Source: CAWCAL01 sp963695075
Lineage (GTDB): Bacteria > Actinomycetota > Acidimicrobiia > Acidimicrobiales > CAWCAL01
Assembly: GCA_963695075.1 (NCBI GenBank)
Contig: CAVOFR010000007.1
Location: 496,001 to 560,000, forward strand
Direction of reading: 5' to 3'
DNA length: 64,000 nt
Position numbers and translations under genes: made by a program. The notes under the pieces were generated by a model, which worked only from the letters and a program-made list of their open reading frames with translations, was not told the origin of the DNA and made no database searches. Shown here piece after piece: positions 34,051 to 42,990 of this stretch (positions are counted from its first letter, which is position 1; each line of letters begins with the position of its first letter).

Positions 34051-34373
34051 GTCGAATCGATCCGGGGAAAGGCGAGGGCCGGACGGGGGCGGTGCCCGAC
34101 GGCGTCGGCGAGCAGGAGAACGTCAACGAGTCGGCGCGCATGTTCCTGGGGAGACGATGGTGGTGGGATGTCGGGCGGTTCCGGTGCCAGCCGGAGCTCC
34201 AGGTGGTCGCCCGCGGCCGCTACGAGGCGGCGCAGTGTCCGAGAGGTCGGGTCGCGCCGCCCGTGCTCGTAGGCGGAGATCACGGGCTGGCTGGTTCCCG
34301 CGCGTGCGGCCAGCGCCGCCTGACTCAGGCCGTGGCGTCGTCGCGCCGCGCGAATGATCTCTGCGGGTTGCAT
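34047..34373 (-). CDS. Xre-family helix-turn-helix regulator (paired with nucleotidyltransferase)
   Basis: 108 residues from ATG MQPAEIIRAARRRHG. The helix-turn-helix is LSQAALAARAGTSQPVISAYEHGRRDP (two stretches), followed by a linker and a short C-terminal helix HARRLVDVLLLADAVGHRPR that may contact the partner. The upstream sequence holds an AT-richer ACTATATCGG that could be its promoter or operator. It is a likely antitoxin or autoregulator of the pair. Confidence 0.75.
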   Translation of the reverse strand: MQPAEIIRAARRRHGLSQAALAARAGTSQPVISAYEHGRRDPTSRTLRRLVAAAGDHLELRLAPEPPDIPPPSSPQEHARRLVDVLLLADAVGHRPRPALAFPRIDST

Positions 34374-34466
34374 GTCGGAACCCACTATATCGGTTTGTCT
34401 ATCCCCCGACGATGGGTAGAGCCAGGCGAGCATTCGGCCGAAGGTGGTCCCGAGCGGGGGTGCCGG

Positions 34467-34496
34467 TTGTCGCCCGACCCGGGGCGGGAGTATCGT
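34467..34496 (+). promoter_or_regulatory. Candidate tRNA promoter
   Basis: TTGTCG (34467-34472) and TATCGT (34491-34496) are separated by 18 bases, a sigma-70-like arrangement. They end 15 bases before the tRNA 5' end. This is assigned by eye. Confidence 0.45.
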
Positions 34497-34511
34497 TGGC
34501 GGTCCACTCGA

Positions 34512-34588
<77 letters not shown>

Positions 34589-34591
34589 CTA

Positions 34592-34625
34592 GAAACGTTG
34601 GAAACTCAACAGTTTCCAGCGTTTC
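34592..34625 (+). terminator. Hairpin after tRNA-Met
   Basis: Arms GAAACGTTGGAAACT (34592-34606) and AGTTTCCAGCGTTTC (34611-34625) pair with one mismatch around a 4-base loop. TTCGTTTTCC follows. It is a good candidate terminator for the tRNA and could also be part of an attachment region. Confidence 0.65.
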
Positions 34626-34654
34626 TTCGTTTTCCGAAGAGCCCGAAATCGGCC

Positions 34655-34685
34655 GACTTCTAACGGATCTTCTAACGGACGATCC
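34655..34685 (+). repeat. Left copy of 31-bp imperfect direct repeat
   Basis: This stretch, with two internal CTAACGGA units, matches 43415-43445 with about four differences including small indels. The two copies bracket an 8.8-kb segment that carries the integrase, regulator, excisionase and relaxase. They may be attachment or integrase-arm sites. Confidence 0.55.
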
Positions 34686-34726
34686 GGCATCGGGCGGAGA
34701 ATCTCGTCACAGACGGCGCATCCGGG

Positions 34727-35330
34727 CTACTCGGCCGGCGTAAGCGACGTGACCAATGCGAGGCACGTATTGCCGCTTCGGTCGAGGTGCGATGTCGTCT
34801 TTAGGAGTTGACCGGGAGCGGAGAGAGCTAGGTCATGCCAGGTGTCTCGCCGGTTCTTGAGTTGATCCAGCAGCTGTGACGTTCCAGGGGTCGCTTCCAG
34901 CGAACCGTGATAGGGGCGCGGCACAGCCGCGTGTCCTACCACCACCCAACGACTCGGTGCTCGTTGCCAGCGGAGCAGAATGCAGGTACGTCCTCCTACC
35001 TCGGCGATTCTGACGGCAGCAGCGGAGAGGGAGACCTGTGCACGGTGCGCGACGAGTCGGATGAGGCTGAGGTTGTAGTTGGCGCGATCGGCGTAGGGCC
35101 GAATCCGATCACGGGGCATGAGGATCGAAGCAGCGACCCAATCACACAGTGTCTCGACATCGTCGTGGTCGAGGCCTTGGCTTGCGTCTGGCGACCGTCT
35201 GATCCCGCTCCACGAGGACGTGTGCGATCTCGTGGGCGAGCGTGAATCTCTTCCGTGTTGCGGGACGATCGGCCCGAAGTTCGATCCGTGGTGTGCCTTC
35301 GACCCAGGTGGTTCGGCCGTCCTCGGTCAT
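34727..35330 (-). CDS. ImmA/IrrE family metallopeptidase (frameshifted)
   Basis: Two frames together read RKRFTLAHEIAHVLVERDQT, then after a one-base change near 35185 (CC where C would restore frame) QGLDHDDVETLCDWVAASIL and MPRDRIRPYADR onward. The HExxH zinc motif is AHEIAHVL and the IrrE-type helix CDWVAASILMP follows. About 200 residues in all. The start may lie upstream of the ATG at 35330, overlapping the neighbouring gene. Family members cleave Xre-type repressors in mobile elements. Here it follows a deoxyribosyltransferase-like gene in the same direction. Confidence 0.7.
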
Positions 35331-35356
35331 GTCGGATTCGCTGATCTGGTCTACGC

Positions 35357-36366
35357 CTAGACCCCCGAGCGAGTCGTGAGGTCGGCGGGGACCGACAACG
35401 ATTGGGCCGCGGACAGTGCGAGTCGTTCAGCGAGGCCCTTCTGGATCTTGCGCTCAGCCACGGTGGAAGTCGATCCAGTCGGCAGGCTCGTTGAACGAGA
35501 GCCGTCTGGTTCCGCCTTGGCCAATTCGGTCGTGGCTTGCTGAAGTAGCTCCATGGCTTCTCGGCCGGCCCAGCACTGGAGTTCCGACGCCGTAGCGAGT
35601 GCCGAGAGCGACCGTGGCGCGAGCGACGGTGGATTCTCGCCAGGCGCCGCTGTGACAGACGGCAGTTCGAGAGCGTTTACGAGCGCTTGAGCTTCGTCCA
35701 GACTCGCCTGAGCGAGAGTCAGTGGGGAGATCAGGATCTCATCGATCCGTCGCTGGGTCAGGCGAGAGACCGCCGCAACTTCTTCCCTGGCCGGCCCATC
35801 GAGATGCTCATATGCGGTTCGGATCGTGGTGAGTGGAGCAGACCAGAGGTTGGTCCTGGCGCTTCTCAGCCTGCGGTGGTCCTCCAGCTGTGCCTTGCGC
35901 TTGACGAAGTAGGTAGTCCAGGCCTCGCGAATGTCGTCGTGAAAGCGCCACTTGACGACCTCGATGTCGGCGCTCGTACCGGCGACGAGCCTCGAGACGG
36001 TGCGGTCCTCTCTCAGTAGCATCAGCACAGGCGTGCGAAGGCGTTCGGCCCAGGCGAGTTCCTTGCCGGCCCCCCACGAAGCGAAGTCGCCGATTGCGAT
36101 CACGACATCCGACTCGATCACCTTCAGAAAGTCGGCGTCGTGGATCTCAGCGGGGGACAGGCCGTCGTGATCCTTCGGATGCGTATGGAGGACCGGCTGA
36201 TGAACAATGACGCCTGCCTCAGAGCAGAACTCGGCAACGAGCCCGCTCACCAACTCCACGATGGTGAGCTGATCGTCGTTGAGGGCCGTCAGTCCGCTGG
36301 CGAGATAGGAGGCGACTGGGTCACCTTGAGGATCGTCGAACCTGAGTCTGCTTGTTGTTCAGTCAT
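35357..36366 (-). CDS. Nucleoside deoxyribosyltransferase/TIR-like domain protein (possibly frameshifted at start)
   Basis: The clear part, from GTG 36259, is 300 residues. Its N-terminal domain has DADFLKVIESDVVIAIGDFA, SWGAGKELAWAERLRTPVLM and RTVSRLVAGTSADIEVVKW, the Ser-x-Gly-x-Gly-x-Glu pattern of nucleoside 2-deoxyribosyltransferase/TIR-like folds. The rest is helical with no known domain. Just upstream, another stretch in the same frame (DPVASYLASGLTALNDDQL) looks family-like but has no start. The ATG at 36366, which overlaps the doc stop, would reach it after a one-base shift near 36337. Role in defence or signalling is inferred. Confidence 0.6.
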
Positions 36367-36757
36367 TGTCGAGTTCACTCACCCGATCCCGGATCCAGGC
36401 AGCCAGGTCCTCGAGTTCGATGCCTCCTGACGCGACCTGGACGATCGTCTTGAAGGAATCCTCGGGCGGTGACAGATCGAGGTCCAGTCCGTTCACGTTG
36501 AGAAATTGGAGCGTGGCCAAGACGGCAACTCGCTTGTTGCCGTCGATGAATGCGTGGTTGCGCGCTATCCCGAACAGGAGTGCCGCAGCCTTCGCCTCGA
36601 TCGTGGGATAGAACTCCTCGCCCTGGAAGCTCGCCTGCGGTCGCGCAACCGCCGAGTCTGCGAGGCCGAGGTCCGTTACTCGCAGGAGCGCGTCTACCTC
36701 GAGCTCGAGTACCTCGCAGGCAATCGCGAGTACATGGTCGAGCTCGAGGTAGATCAC
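36359..36757 (-). CDS. doc: Doc/Fic family toxin
   Basis: 132 residues from GTG 36757. The Fic-core motif is RNHAFIDGNKRVA (HxFxDGNKR) near residue 66, and the N-terminal MIYLELDHVLAIACEVL is typical of death-on-curing toxins. Characterised Doc proteins phosphorylate elongation factor Tu; the Asp-Gly-Asn-Lys variant here fits that group. The gene begins one base after the stop of an RHH antitoxin-like gene. All key residues are intact. Confidence 0.85.
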   Translation of the reverse strand: MIYLELDHVLAIACEVLELEVDALLRVTDLGLADSAVARPQASFQGEEFYPTIEAKAAALLFGIARNHAFIDGNKRVAVLATLQFLNVNGLDLDLSPPEDSFKTIVQVASGGIELEDLAAWIRDRVSELDND

Positions 36758-36758
36758 T

Positions 36759-36986
36759 TCAGCCGTCCGCGAGCATGCTCAGCAGCTCTTGGTGGCGCTC
36801 GAGGTTGCGCTTCAGCATCTTCTGGAACCCCGGATCGATGCGCCGTCGCTCAACGTGTTCGACAAGGGCGTCGCGGATGACGTCGCTGACCGTCGTTCCT
36901 TCTACTTCTGCAATGGTCCGCACCTTGCCTGCGAGACCCTCCTCCATGCGGAGCGTCATGCTCTTCGTGTCTCGTTGCGGTGCCAT
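36759..36986 (-). CDS. Ribbon-helix-helix antitoxin-like protein
   Basis: 75 residues from ATG MAPQRDTKSMTLRMEEGLAG, with GGGAGGAAG just before it as ribosome-binding site. The ribbon strand KSMTLRM and helices KVRTIAEVEGTTVSDVIRDA form an RHH DNA-binding domain. The remainder (RRRIDPGFQKMLKRNLERH) would cover the toxin. It precedes doc by one base. A 16-bp palindrome 67 bases upstream is a likely operator. Confidence 0.8.
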   Translation of the reverse strand: MAPQRDTKSMTLRMEEGLAGKVRTIAEVEGTTVSDVIRDALVEHVERRRIDPGFQKMLKRNLERHQELLSMLADG

Positions 36987-37053
36987 GGCTTCCTCCCGGG
37001 GTTGTGTGCTGATGTCAACTGTATCGACTGGTGAAATCGGTTGCAAGGTAGCG

Positions 37054-37069
37054 CGGTATCTAGATACCG
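37054..37069. promoter_or_regulatory. 16-bp perfect palindromic operator candidate
   Basis: CGGTATCTAGATACCG is a perfect palindrome in the intergenic region between the divergent RHH/doc unit and the small basic gene at 37111. Its size suits an RHH dimer pair. Confidence 0.55.
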
Positions 37070-37110
37070 TCTGGGTCACGGAAATTTGACCTCGAAGGGG
37101 GGTGAGAACC

Positions 37111-37233
37111 ATGCCCAACCGCAAAGTGAACCGCTCAGCGATCACTGGACGTTTCGTCACGAGGGCGACTACTCAGCGTCATCCGAAGACGACCGTTACG
37201 CAGACTGTTCGTGCGAGAAGGCGCAGGAAGTGA
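37111..37233 (+). CDS. Small basic SAITGRFVT-type protein
   Basis: 40 residues from ATG 37111, with GAAGGGGGG as ribosome-binding site: MPNRKVNRSAITGRFVTRAT, then TQRHPKTTVTQTV and a basic tail. The SAITGRFV...A...HP.TT motif recurs in short proteins of many bacteria, often near toxin-antitoxin or mobile DNA, and its function is unknown. A terminator follows at 37238. Confidence 0.65.
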   Translation: MPNRKVNRSAITGRFVTRATTQRHPKTTVTQTVRARRRRK

Positions 37234-37237
37234 CGAG

Positions 37238-37283
37238 AGGGAGGCCCTGATCCACCGAGCCCACCGTTGGTCCGGGCCTCCCT
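37238..37283. terminator. Hairpin between small basic gene and integrase
   Basis: Arms AGGGAGGCCC (37238-37247) and GGGCCTCCCT (37273-37282) pair perfectly with a 25-base loop, followed by TCG. It lies between convergent genes and probably serves both. Confidence 0.65.
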
Positions 37284-37286
37284 TCG

Positions 37287-38435
37287 TTAGTCCCCGAACA
37301 CGGCGGCGCTGAAGGTGGCGGCTGCTTCGGCCTGCATGCCGGGCATGACGTGTTGGTAGACGGTCATCGTGAAGGCGATGCTGCTGTGGCCGAGGCGCTC
37401 GCTGACGACCTTGGGGTGGACGTTCTGCTGGAGCAGGATCGTGGCGTGGGTGTGGCGAAGGTCGTGAAGCCGAATCCGCGGTAGCTCCGTCTGGGCCATG
37501 AATCGCTGGAAGGTCTGGCTGATCAGGTCGGGGTGGATCGCCGAGCCGTCGGGTTTGGCGAATACGAAGCCGTCGTCGCCTCGCCGGCCGGTGGCCATGC
37601 GCTGTTCGAGCTGGTTGCGTCGATGGCGTCGCAGCATGGCCATCGTCTGCTCGTCGAGGTCGATGGTGCGACGGCTGGACGGGGTCTTGAGGTCGTCTTC
37701 GATCAGCTCGTACTCGACCGACACGATCTGTTGGTTCACGGTGAGTCGGGCGCCGTCGAGATCGATGTTGCGCCATCGCAGGCCGGCGATCTCGCCGCGG
37801 CGCATGCCGGTGGTCGCGCTGAGGAAGTACAGCGGGTACAGCTCGTGGTCGGCGATCGCCTCGAGGAAGGTGCGGAGCTGGTCGCCGGTCCAGACGTTCA
37901 TCGATCGGCCGCTTCGGCTGATCGATGGTGGGTCGGCGATGTCGGCGACGTTGCGGAAGACGGTGCCTTTGCGGGTGGCGTCGGAGAGGGCGCTCTGGAT
38001 GGTGGCGTGGACGTTGCGTACGGACTTGGCCGAGAGTCCACCGCCGGTGCCGTTGCGTTTGCCCTCGGTGAGCAGCTTCACGTAGAGCTCGTCGAGGTCT
38101 TCGGGCTGGAGCCTCTGCAGAGGGATGCGCCCGATGTGCGGGTTGATGTGCAACCGGATGTTCATCTCATACGAGCTCGCCGTCGAGTGCTTCACCCGCG
38201 TTCGCTTCGATGGCAGCCAGCGCTCGGTGAGGTAGTCGCCGAGCGTGATCTTGTCGGGGGCCCGGTAGTCGCCGTCGTGCATCCGCTTCACGAGATCGGC
38301 CAGCACCTTCTCGGCGCCCTTGCGGGTGTCGCCGGCGGCGTGCCAGCGATGGCGGTCCTTTCCGGTGGCGGGGTCGTGACCCTCGTAGACGACGGCGTAG
38401 TAGCGGTTGCCCTTCTTGGCGATGTGACCTCTCAT
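37287..38435 (-). CDS. int: Tyrosine recombinase (phage/ICE-type integrase)
   Basis: 382 residues. The N-terminal arm-binding domain is GHIAKKGNRYYAVVYEGHDP. The core-binding SAM-like domain covers about residues 65-150. The catalytic domain has TTGMRRGEIAGLRW (Arg I), HDLRHTHATILL (His-x-x-Arg), LGHSS and the nucleophile in VYQHVMPG. All catalytic residues are present. The start overlaps the Xre gene's stop (ATGA). It probably drives integration of the element next to tRNA-Met. Confidence 0.92.
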   Translation of the reverse strand: MRGHIAKKGNRYYAVVYEGHDPATGKDRHRWHAAGDTRKGAEKVLADLVKRMHDGDYRAPDKITLGDYLTERWLPSKRTRVKHSTASSYEMNIRLHINPHIGRIPLQRLQPEDLDELYVKLLTEGKRNGTGGGLSAKSVRNVHATIQSALSDATRKGTVFRNVADIADPPSISRSGRSMNVWTGDQLRTFLEAIADHELYPLYFLSATTGMRRGEIAGLRWRNIDLDGARLTVNQQIVSVEYELIEDDLKTPSSRRTIDLDEQTMAMLRRHRRNQLEQRMATGRRGDDGFVFAKPDGSAIHPDLISQTFQRFMAQTELPRIRLHDLRHTHATILLQQNVHPKVVSERLGHSSIAFTMTVYQHVMPGMQAEAAATFSAAVFGD

Positions 38436-39055
38436 CTCTTCTTGCCTCGCTGCTTCTTGGTGCTGGTCGGTGCCGGCGAGTCCGTCTCGTCGAGGGCGTC
38501 GAGAGCAGCGGCCACCCGACGCAGGACGTCGCGGGCCTCGGACACATCTCCGAAGGCCTCACGCAGCCGTTTGGCCGCCACCTGGTCGTCGGACTCCGCG
38601 AGCCGGCGAGCCATCTCCTTCTCGGCGGCATCGGCATCGACAGCCGACTCGGCGGCCCAGGTGAGCAGCGCCTCGCGGTACGCGTCGTTGATGTCGTCGG
38701 TCCCGAGGACGATGTCGACGAGGGTGGTGAACTCGAGACCTCGGATTGTCGCATCGGGTACGGCGAGGCCGGGGTCTTCGGCGGGCGGAGGTGGAACGAA
38801 GAACCAACCCAGCGGCACTCTGAACCCGCGTGCCAGGGCGATGAGGTCGTCGGCACTGAACTGCTTGACCCGGGTCCCCTTGATGGAGCGCTCCACGGCG
38901 GAGTAGCTGGCGTTGGACCACTTCTTGCCCAGGTAGGGGGCGAGCTCGCCGGCCGCCTCCTCTTGGGTCCACCCCCGCATCGTTCGGGCCCGGGCGACGT
39001 TGAGCGCGACGAGTTGATTGGGGGTGTACGTGCGGCGAAAGACCTGTCGAACCAT
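38432..39055 (-). CDS. Xre-family regulator upstream of integrase
   Basis: 207 residues. The helix-turn-helix is RARTMRGWTQEEAAGELAPYL with KKWSNASYSAVERSIKG, and FSADDLIALARGFRVPLGWF completes the domain as in many actinobacterial element regulators. The C-terminal half is helical, ending in a basic KKQRGKKR. It is co-transcribed with the integrase and divergent from the excisionase-like gene, the usual control layout. TCAAC-type half-sites fill the intergenic region. Confidence 0.82.
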   Translation of the reverse strand: MVRQVFRRTYTPNQLVALNVARARTMRGWTQEEAAGELAPYLGKKWSNASYSAVERSIKGTRVKQFSADDLIALARGFRVPLGWFFVPPPPAEDPGLAVPDATIRGLEFTTLVDIVLGTDDINDAYREALLTWAAESAVDADAAEKEMARRLAESDDQVAAKRLREAFGDVSEARDVLRRVAAALDALDETDSPAPTSTKKQRGKKR

Positions 39056-39063
39056 CCTCCCGG

Positions 39064-39148
39064 TCTATCAACGATCAACCCTAGAAGTCAACAGACATGT
39101 TGCATCACCGGTGGAACGCGCGTACAGTCGTTGCGTTGACTAATCAAC
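39064..39148. promoter_or_regulatory. Cluster of TCAAC half-sites (regulator operator)
   Basis: Between the divergent Xre and excisionase genes the half-site TCAAC occurs at 39068, 39075 and 39088. It also occurs as the inverted repeat GTTGACTAATCAAC at 39135-39148, which overlaps the likely TTG start of the excisionase. The spacing suggests binding sites of the Xre regulator. Confidence 0.5.
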
Positions 39149-39549
39149 GAGAGCGTCGAACGGGTGAGGACCCTCCGGACTTCTTGACCGTCGAGGAGGC
39201 GGCCGAGGTCTTGCGGATCGGGCGGACCGCCGCGTACCAGCTCGCCCGTCGCTACATCGAGACCGGCGGTGCGGATGGCGTGCCGGCCCGCAAGGTCGGC
39301 CGTCAGACCCGAGTCCCGCGCGTGCTGCTCGAGTCGATGCTGCGAGGATGGCGTGCCGGCCCGCAAGGTCGGCCGTCAGACCCGAGTGCCGCGCGTGCTG
39401 CTCGAGTCGATGCTCGGCGGACCCATCACGTGGCCGCTTCGCTGCGCAGCTTCGCCTGCCCCGTCGAGCCCACGCATCGACAGCCTCGACCCCGCCGCTC
39501 CCGCCGCGCTGCTCGGCCCGAGCAATCAGCGCTCCCCTTCGATAGCTGA
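39136..39549 (+). pseudogene. Excisionase-like helix-turn-helix protein broken by tandem duplication
   Basis: From TTG 39136 the frame reads a MerR/excisionase-type domain: DFLTVEEAAEVLRIGRTAAY, QLARRYIETGGADG and RKVGRQTRVPRVLLESML. A 73-bp near-exact tandem duplication (39273-39418) then shifts the frame, giving an Arg-rich, unrelated tail that ends at 39549. Without the duplication the frame would continue GGPITWPLRCAASP and stop near 39640, just before the relaxase ATG. The DNA-binding domain itself is complete, so a shortened product might still work. Confidence 0.65.
39273..39418 (+). repeat. 73-bp tandem duplication
   Basis: Copies start at 39273 and 39346 with GGATGGCGTGCCGGCCCGCA. 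About 69 bases match with one substitution (GAGTC versus GAGTG). The 73-base period is not a multiple of three and breaks the excisionase frame. The substitution argues against a simple assembly stutter. Confidence 0.85.
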
Positions 39550-39636
39550 GCGTCCGGCGATGCCTGCACCAACCACCGCACCGACCCTCACCCCAGAAGC
39601 GACAGACGAGTGCACAACCGTGACCGGTAGGTGCCC

Positions 39637-42600
39637 ATGACCGCCCGGGTCACGACCCTCAAGGGCGCAGACGCCGGCGCCTACTACGTCGAGGCGCTGC
39701 CCAACTACTACCTCGACTCGGGCGAACCCAACGGCATCTGGCACGGCCGCGGCGCCGAGCTACTCGGCCTCGAAGGCGAGATCGTCGACCGCGAGTTCCT
39801 CGACGTCATGGCCGGGCAGCATCCCCACCGGCGCGGCGAGGTCCCGCTCGGCCGACGCTACGGCGACGACTCGGTGCGCGGGTTCGATGTCACCGCCTCG
39901 GCACCCAAGTCGGTATCGGTCCTGTTCGCGGTCGGCGACGACGACACCCGCCGACACGTGCTGGCGGCCCACGACAGCGCTGTCGACACGATGGTCGGCT
40001 GGATCGAGGACCACGCCCACACCCGCTACCGCATCGACGGAGAAGTCGCGGTCGTCGACGCCGACGGGATCATCGCCGCCACGTTCCGACAACACACCTC
40101 CAGAGCCCTCGACCCGCAGCTGCACACCCACGTCGTCATCGCCAACAAGGTCCGCTCACCCGACGGCCGCTGGCTCGCCCTCGACGCCCGCACCCTCAAG
40201 CTGGACCAGCGCACCCTGTCGGCCGTCTACCACGCCACTCTGCGGTCCGAGCTCACCGACCGCCTCGGGGTGAAGTGGAAGCAGGTCGAGAACGGCATCG
40301 CCGAGATCGCCCATGTCCCGGACGTGGTGCTCGATGAGTTCTCCGCCCGCACCGCCGACGTGCAACGACGCATCGATGAGAAGCTCGACCGGTTCATCGA
40401 CACACTCGAACGCGACCCCACTCCCAGGGAGCGCTGGCGGCTCGAACGAGAAGCCGTCGTCGACAGCCGCCCCGCCAAGGCCCACGATCACAGCGCCGAC
40501 GATCTGCACGCCGGTTGGCTCCGCCAACTCGACACGCTCGGCCACGACCCGGACCAGCTCGTCGCAGACGCGGTCGGCAGGGTCGAAGGCCGTGACCTCG
40601 ATCAGCAGACCCGCGCCGAGGTCATCGACCTCGCCGTGGCAGCGTTGTCGGAGAAGCAGTCGAGCTGGCGACCGGCCGAGATGACCCGAGAGATCGCCGC
40701 CGCGCTCCCCACCGACCTCGCCCTGGACTCAACTGCGGTGGTCAAGACGCTCGATGAGCTCACCGCCCTGGCCATCGAGCAGCGATGTGTCGACATCTCC
40801 CGACCCGTGCCCGCCGGTGTCCCGCTCCGCCGCGACGGCCGCCCGATCACCGAATCGGCCGCCGACCGGGCTCTGACCACACCACAGATCCTGGGCCAGG
40901 AGCAGGGACTGCTCGCATGGGCGGAACGGCGCATGACCCGTGAGAGCCACGACTCAGCTGAAGCCGTCGAGCGATCCTCGGTCGAGCTGACCGGACCACA
41001 AGCCGAAACCGCGGCATCCGTCGCCGGAGACGGCGACCTCGTCCTGGTCGTCGGTCCCGCCGGTACGGGCAAGACCACCGCCCTCGCACCGGCGGTGGAT
41101 CAACTCCGGGCGGAAGGCCGCGCCGTCTTCGGTGTCGCTCCCTCCGCCGCCGCGGCCGAGGTGCTCGCCACCGAGACGGGTGTCGCCGCGGACACGATCG
41201 ACAAGCTCATCGTCGAACACAGCCTCGATCGTCGACCCGATCACCAGTACGACCTCCCCGTCGGGACCACCGTGATCGTCGACGAGGCCGGCATGGTCTC
41301 CACCGAGAAGCTCGACCACCTTGCCTTCCTCGCGGACAACCGCGGCTGGCGGATCGCCCTGGTCGGCGACCCGATGCAGTTCTCCGCCGTCGACCGTGGG
41401 GGCATGTTCGAGCATCTCATCGCAACCCACGGCGCCATCGAGCTCGACGAGGTCCACCGCTTCAGCCACGACTGGGAACGCACCGCCAGCCTCCGCCTCC
41501 GGCGAGGCGACACCACCGTCGCCGACCTCTACGACCTGCACGGTCGACTCCACGGCGGCACCGCGACCCGCATGGAACGCGACGCCATCGCCGCCTGGTG
41601 GCACGCCCGACAGAACGGCCAGACCGCCTTACTGGCTGCTCCGACGAACGAGGCCGTGGACCGACTGAACCGCCAGGCCCAACAACTCCGCATCGACGCA
41701 GGCGAGCTGAGCATCGAGGGCCGTCGGCTCGAGATCGGCTCCTGTCAGGTCCACGCTGGAGACGAGATCGCTACCCGCCGGAACCACCGTCGGCTCCACA
41801 CCGACCGCGGCCTGATGATCCGCAATCGTGACCAGTGGATCGTCGACACCGTCCACCGCAACGGCGAGCTCACCGTCCACGGACGATCCGGGAGCGTCCG
41901 ACTCCCCACCGACTACGTCCAGGCTCACGTCGAGCTGGCCTACGCCCAGACCAGTCACGCGGTCCAAGGGCGTACCGTCGACCGATCCATCCTCATGCTC
42001 GACGGTCCGACCGACGTCCGAGGTGTCTACGTGCCGATGACACGAGGTCGCCATGGCAACGACGCCTACATCGTCACGACCGGCGAAGACACTGCCGTCG
42101 ACGTCTTCGCCGACGCCATCGCCCGCAGCTGGATCGACCGACCCGCTCTCGCCCGGCAGGCCGAGCTCGCCGGTCACAACCCGCACCGACCCGGCACCCT
42201 CCCACCCGACGAGCTCCGGTCGCTGCTCGACCAGCAAGCACAGCTCACCACGACCCTCGACCACCTCCGATCGGACTTGGCGGACCTGCCGCGCCAGCGC
42301 CAATGGACACGCCACGATCTGGACCAGGCGCAGCAGCGGCTCGACGCGTCCACCGCCCGACTCCGAGCCGCACACGACACCCTCGCCGAGCACGACCGGC
42401 CATTTCGCCGCAAGGGCCACGAGAGCGACATCCACAACGCCACACAGGCCATCGAGACCCTGCCCGACCAGATCCGCTCCGAGGCCGCCAAGGTCGAGAA
42501 GCTCACCGGCAAGCTCGACGACATCGACCGTCGCTGGCACCGAGCCGAACAGCTCGACCAGCGCCGCCCGACCCTCGAAACCCAACACGCCGACGTCACC

Positions 42601-42928
42601 GACCGCCTCGACGACGACCGCCGCATCCGCACCCGCCAGATCCGCCGCGACCCGCCTGTCCGCATCACCAGACACCCTCGGAGCCCGACCACCCGGAGGC
42701 GAACCATCAGGATCCTGGGACCGTGCCGCCGGACGCCTCGACCAACACCAGACCGCCTACGGGCTCACCGACGGCCTCGGCCCCTCCAATGGCCACAAGC
42801 TGCCGATCGGCTTCACCTTCAGCCGAGCGCTCACGTTCCAAGACCAGCACAGCCTCGAGCAGGCACTCACTCGCCAGCACCAGCGGGTCCTCGAACGAGA
42901 AGGACCGGGACTCGGGCTCGGACGATGA
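39637..42928 (+). CDS. MobF/TrwC-type conjugative relaxase-helicase (frameshift near C-terminus)
   Basis: About 1100 residues from ATG MTARVTTLKGADAGAYYVEA. The relaxase domain has the tyrosines in AYYVEALPNYYL and the metal triad in SRALDPQLHTHVVIANK. The RecD-like helicase has Walker A VVGPAGTGKTT, Walker B VIVDEAGMVS and LVGDPMQFSAVD. A coiled coil follows (DLADLPRQRQWTRHDLDQAQ). Near 42655 the frame shifts by one; the continuation reads DTLGARPPGGEPSGSWDRAA and ends GPGLGLGR. No type IV secretion genes are seen, so the element is probably mobilizable rather than self-transmissible. Confidence 0.88.
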
Positions 42929-42990
42929 GGTGACCACGCCCCGCATCGAGCGCGGCTCGACCAGCCGAACCACAAGAGTCCTGCAGCGAA

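Noticed and set aside
37135..37776. Arg/Pro-rich minus-strand open frame over the integrase end
   Set aside because: It is an off-frame reading of the integrase gene and terminator region.
41629..42675. 348-codon minus-strand open frame inside the relaxase gene
   Set aside because: The sense strand carries helicase and coiled-coil sequence; the antisense product is Val/Gly/Asp-rich and featureless.
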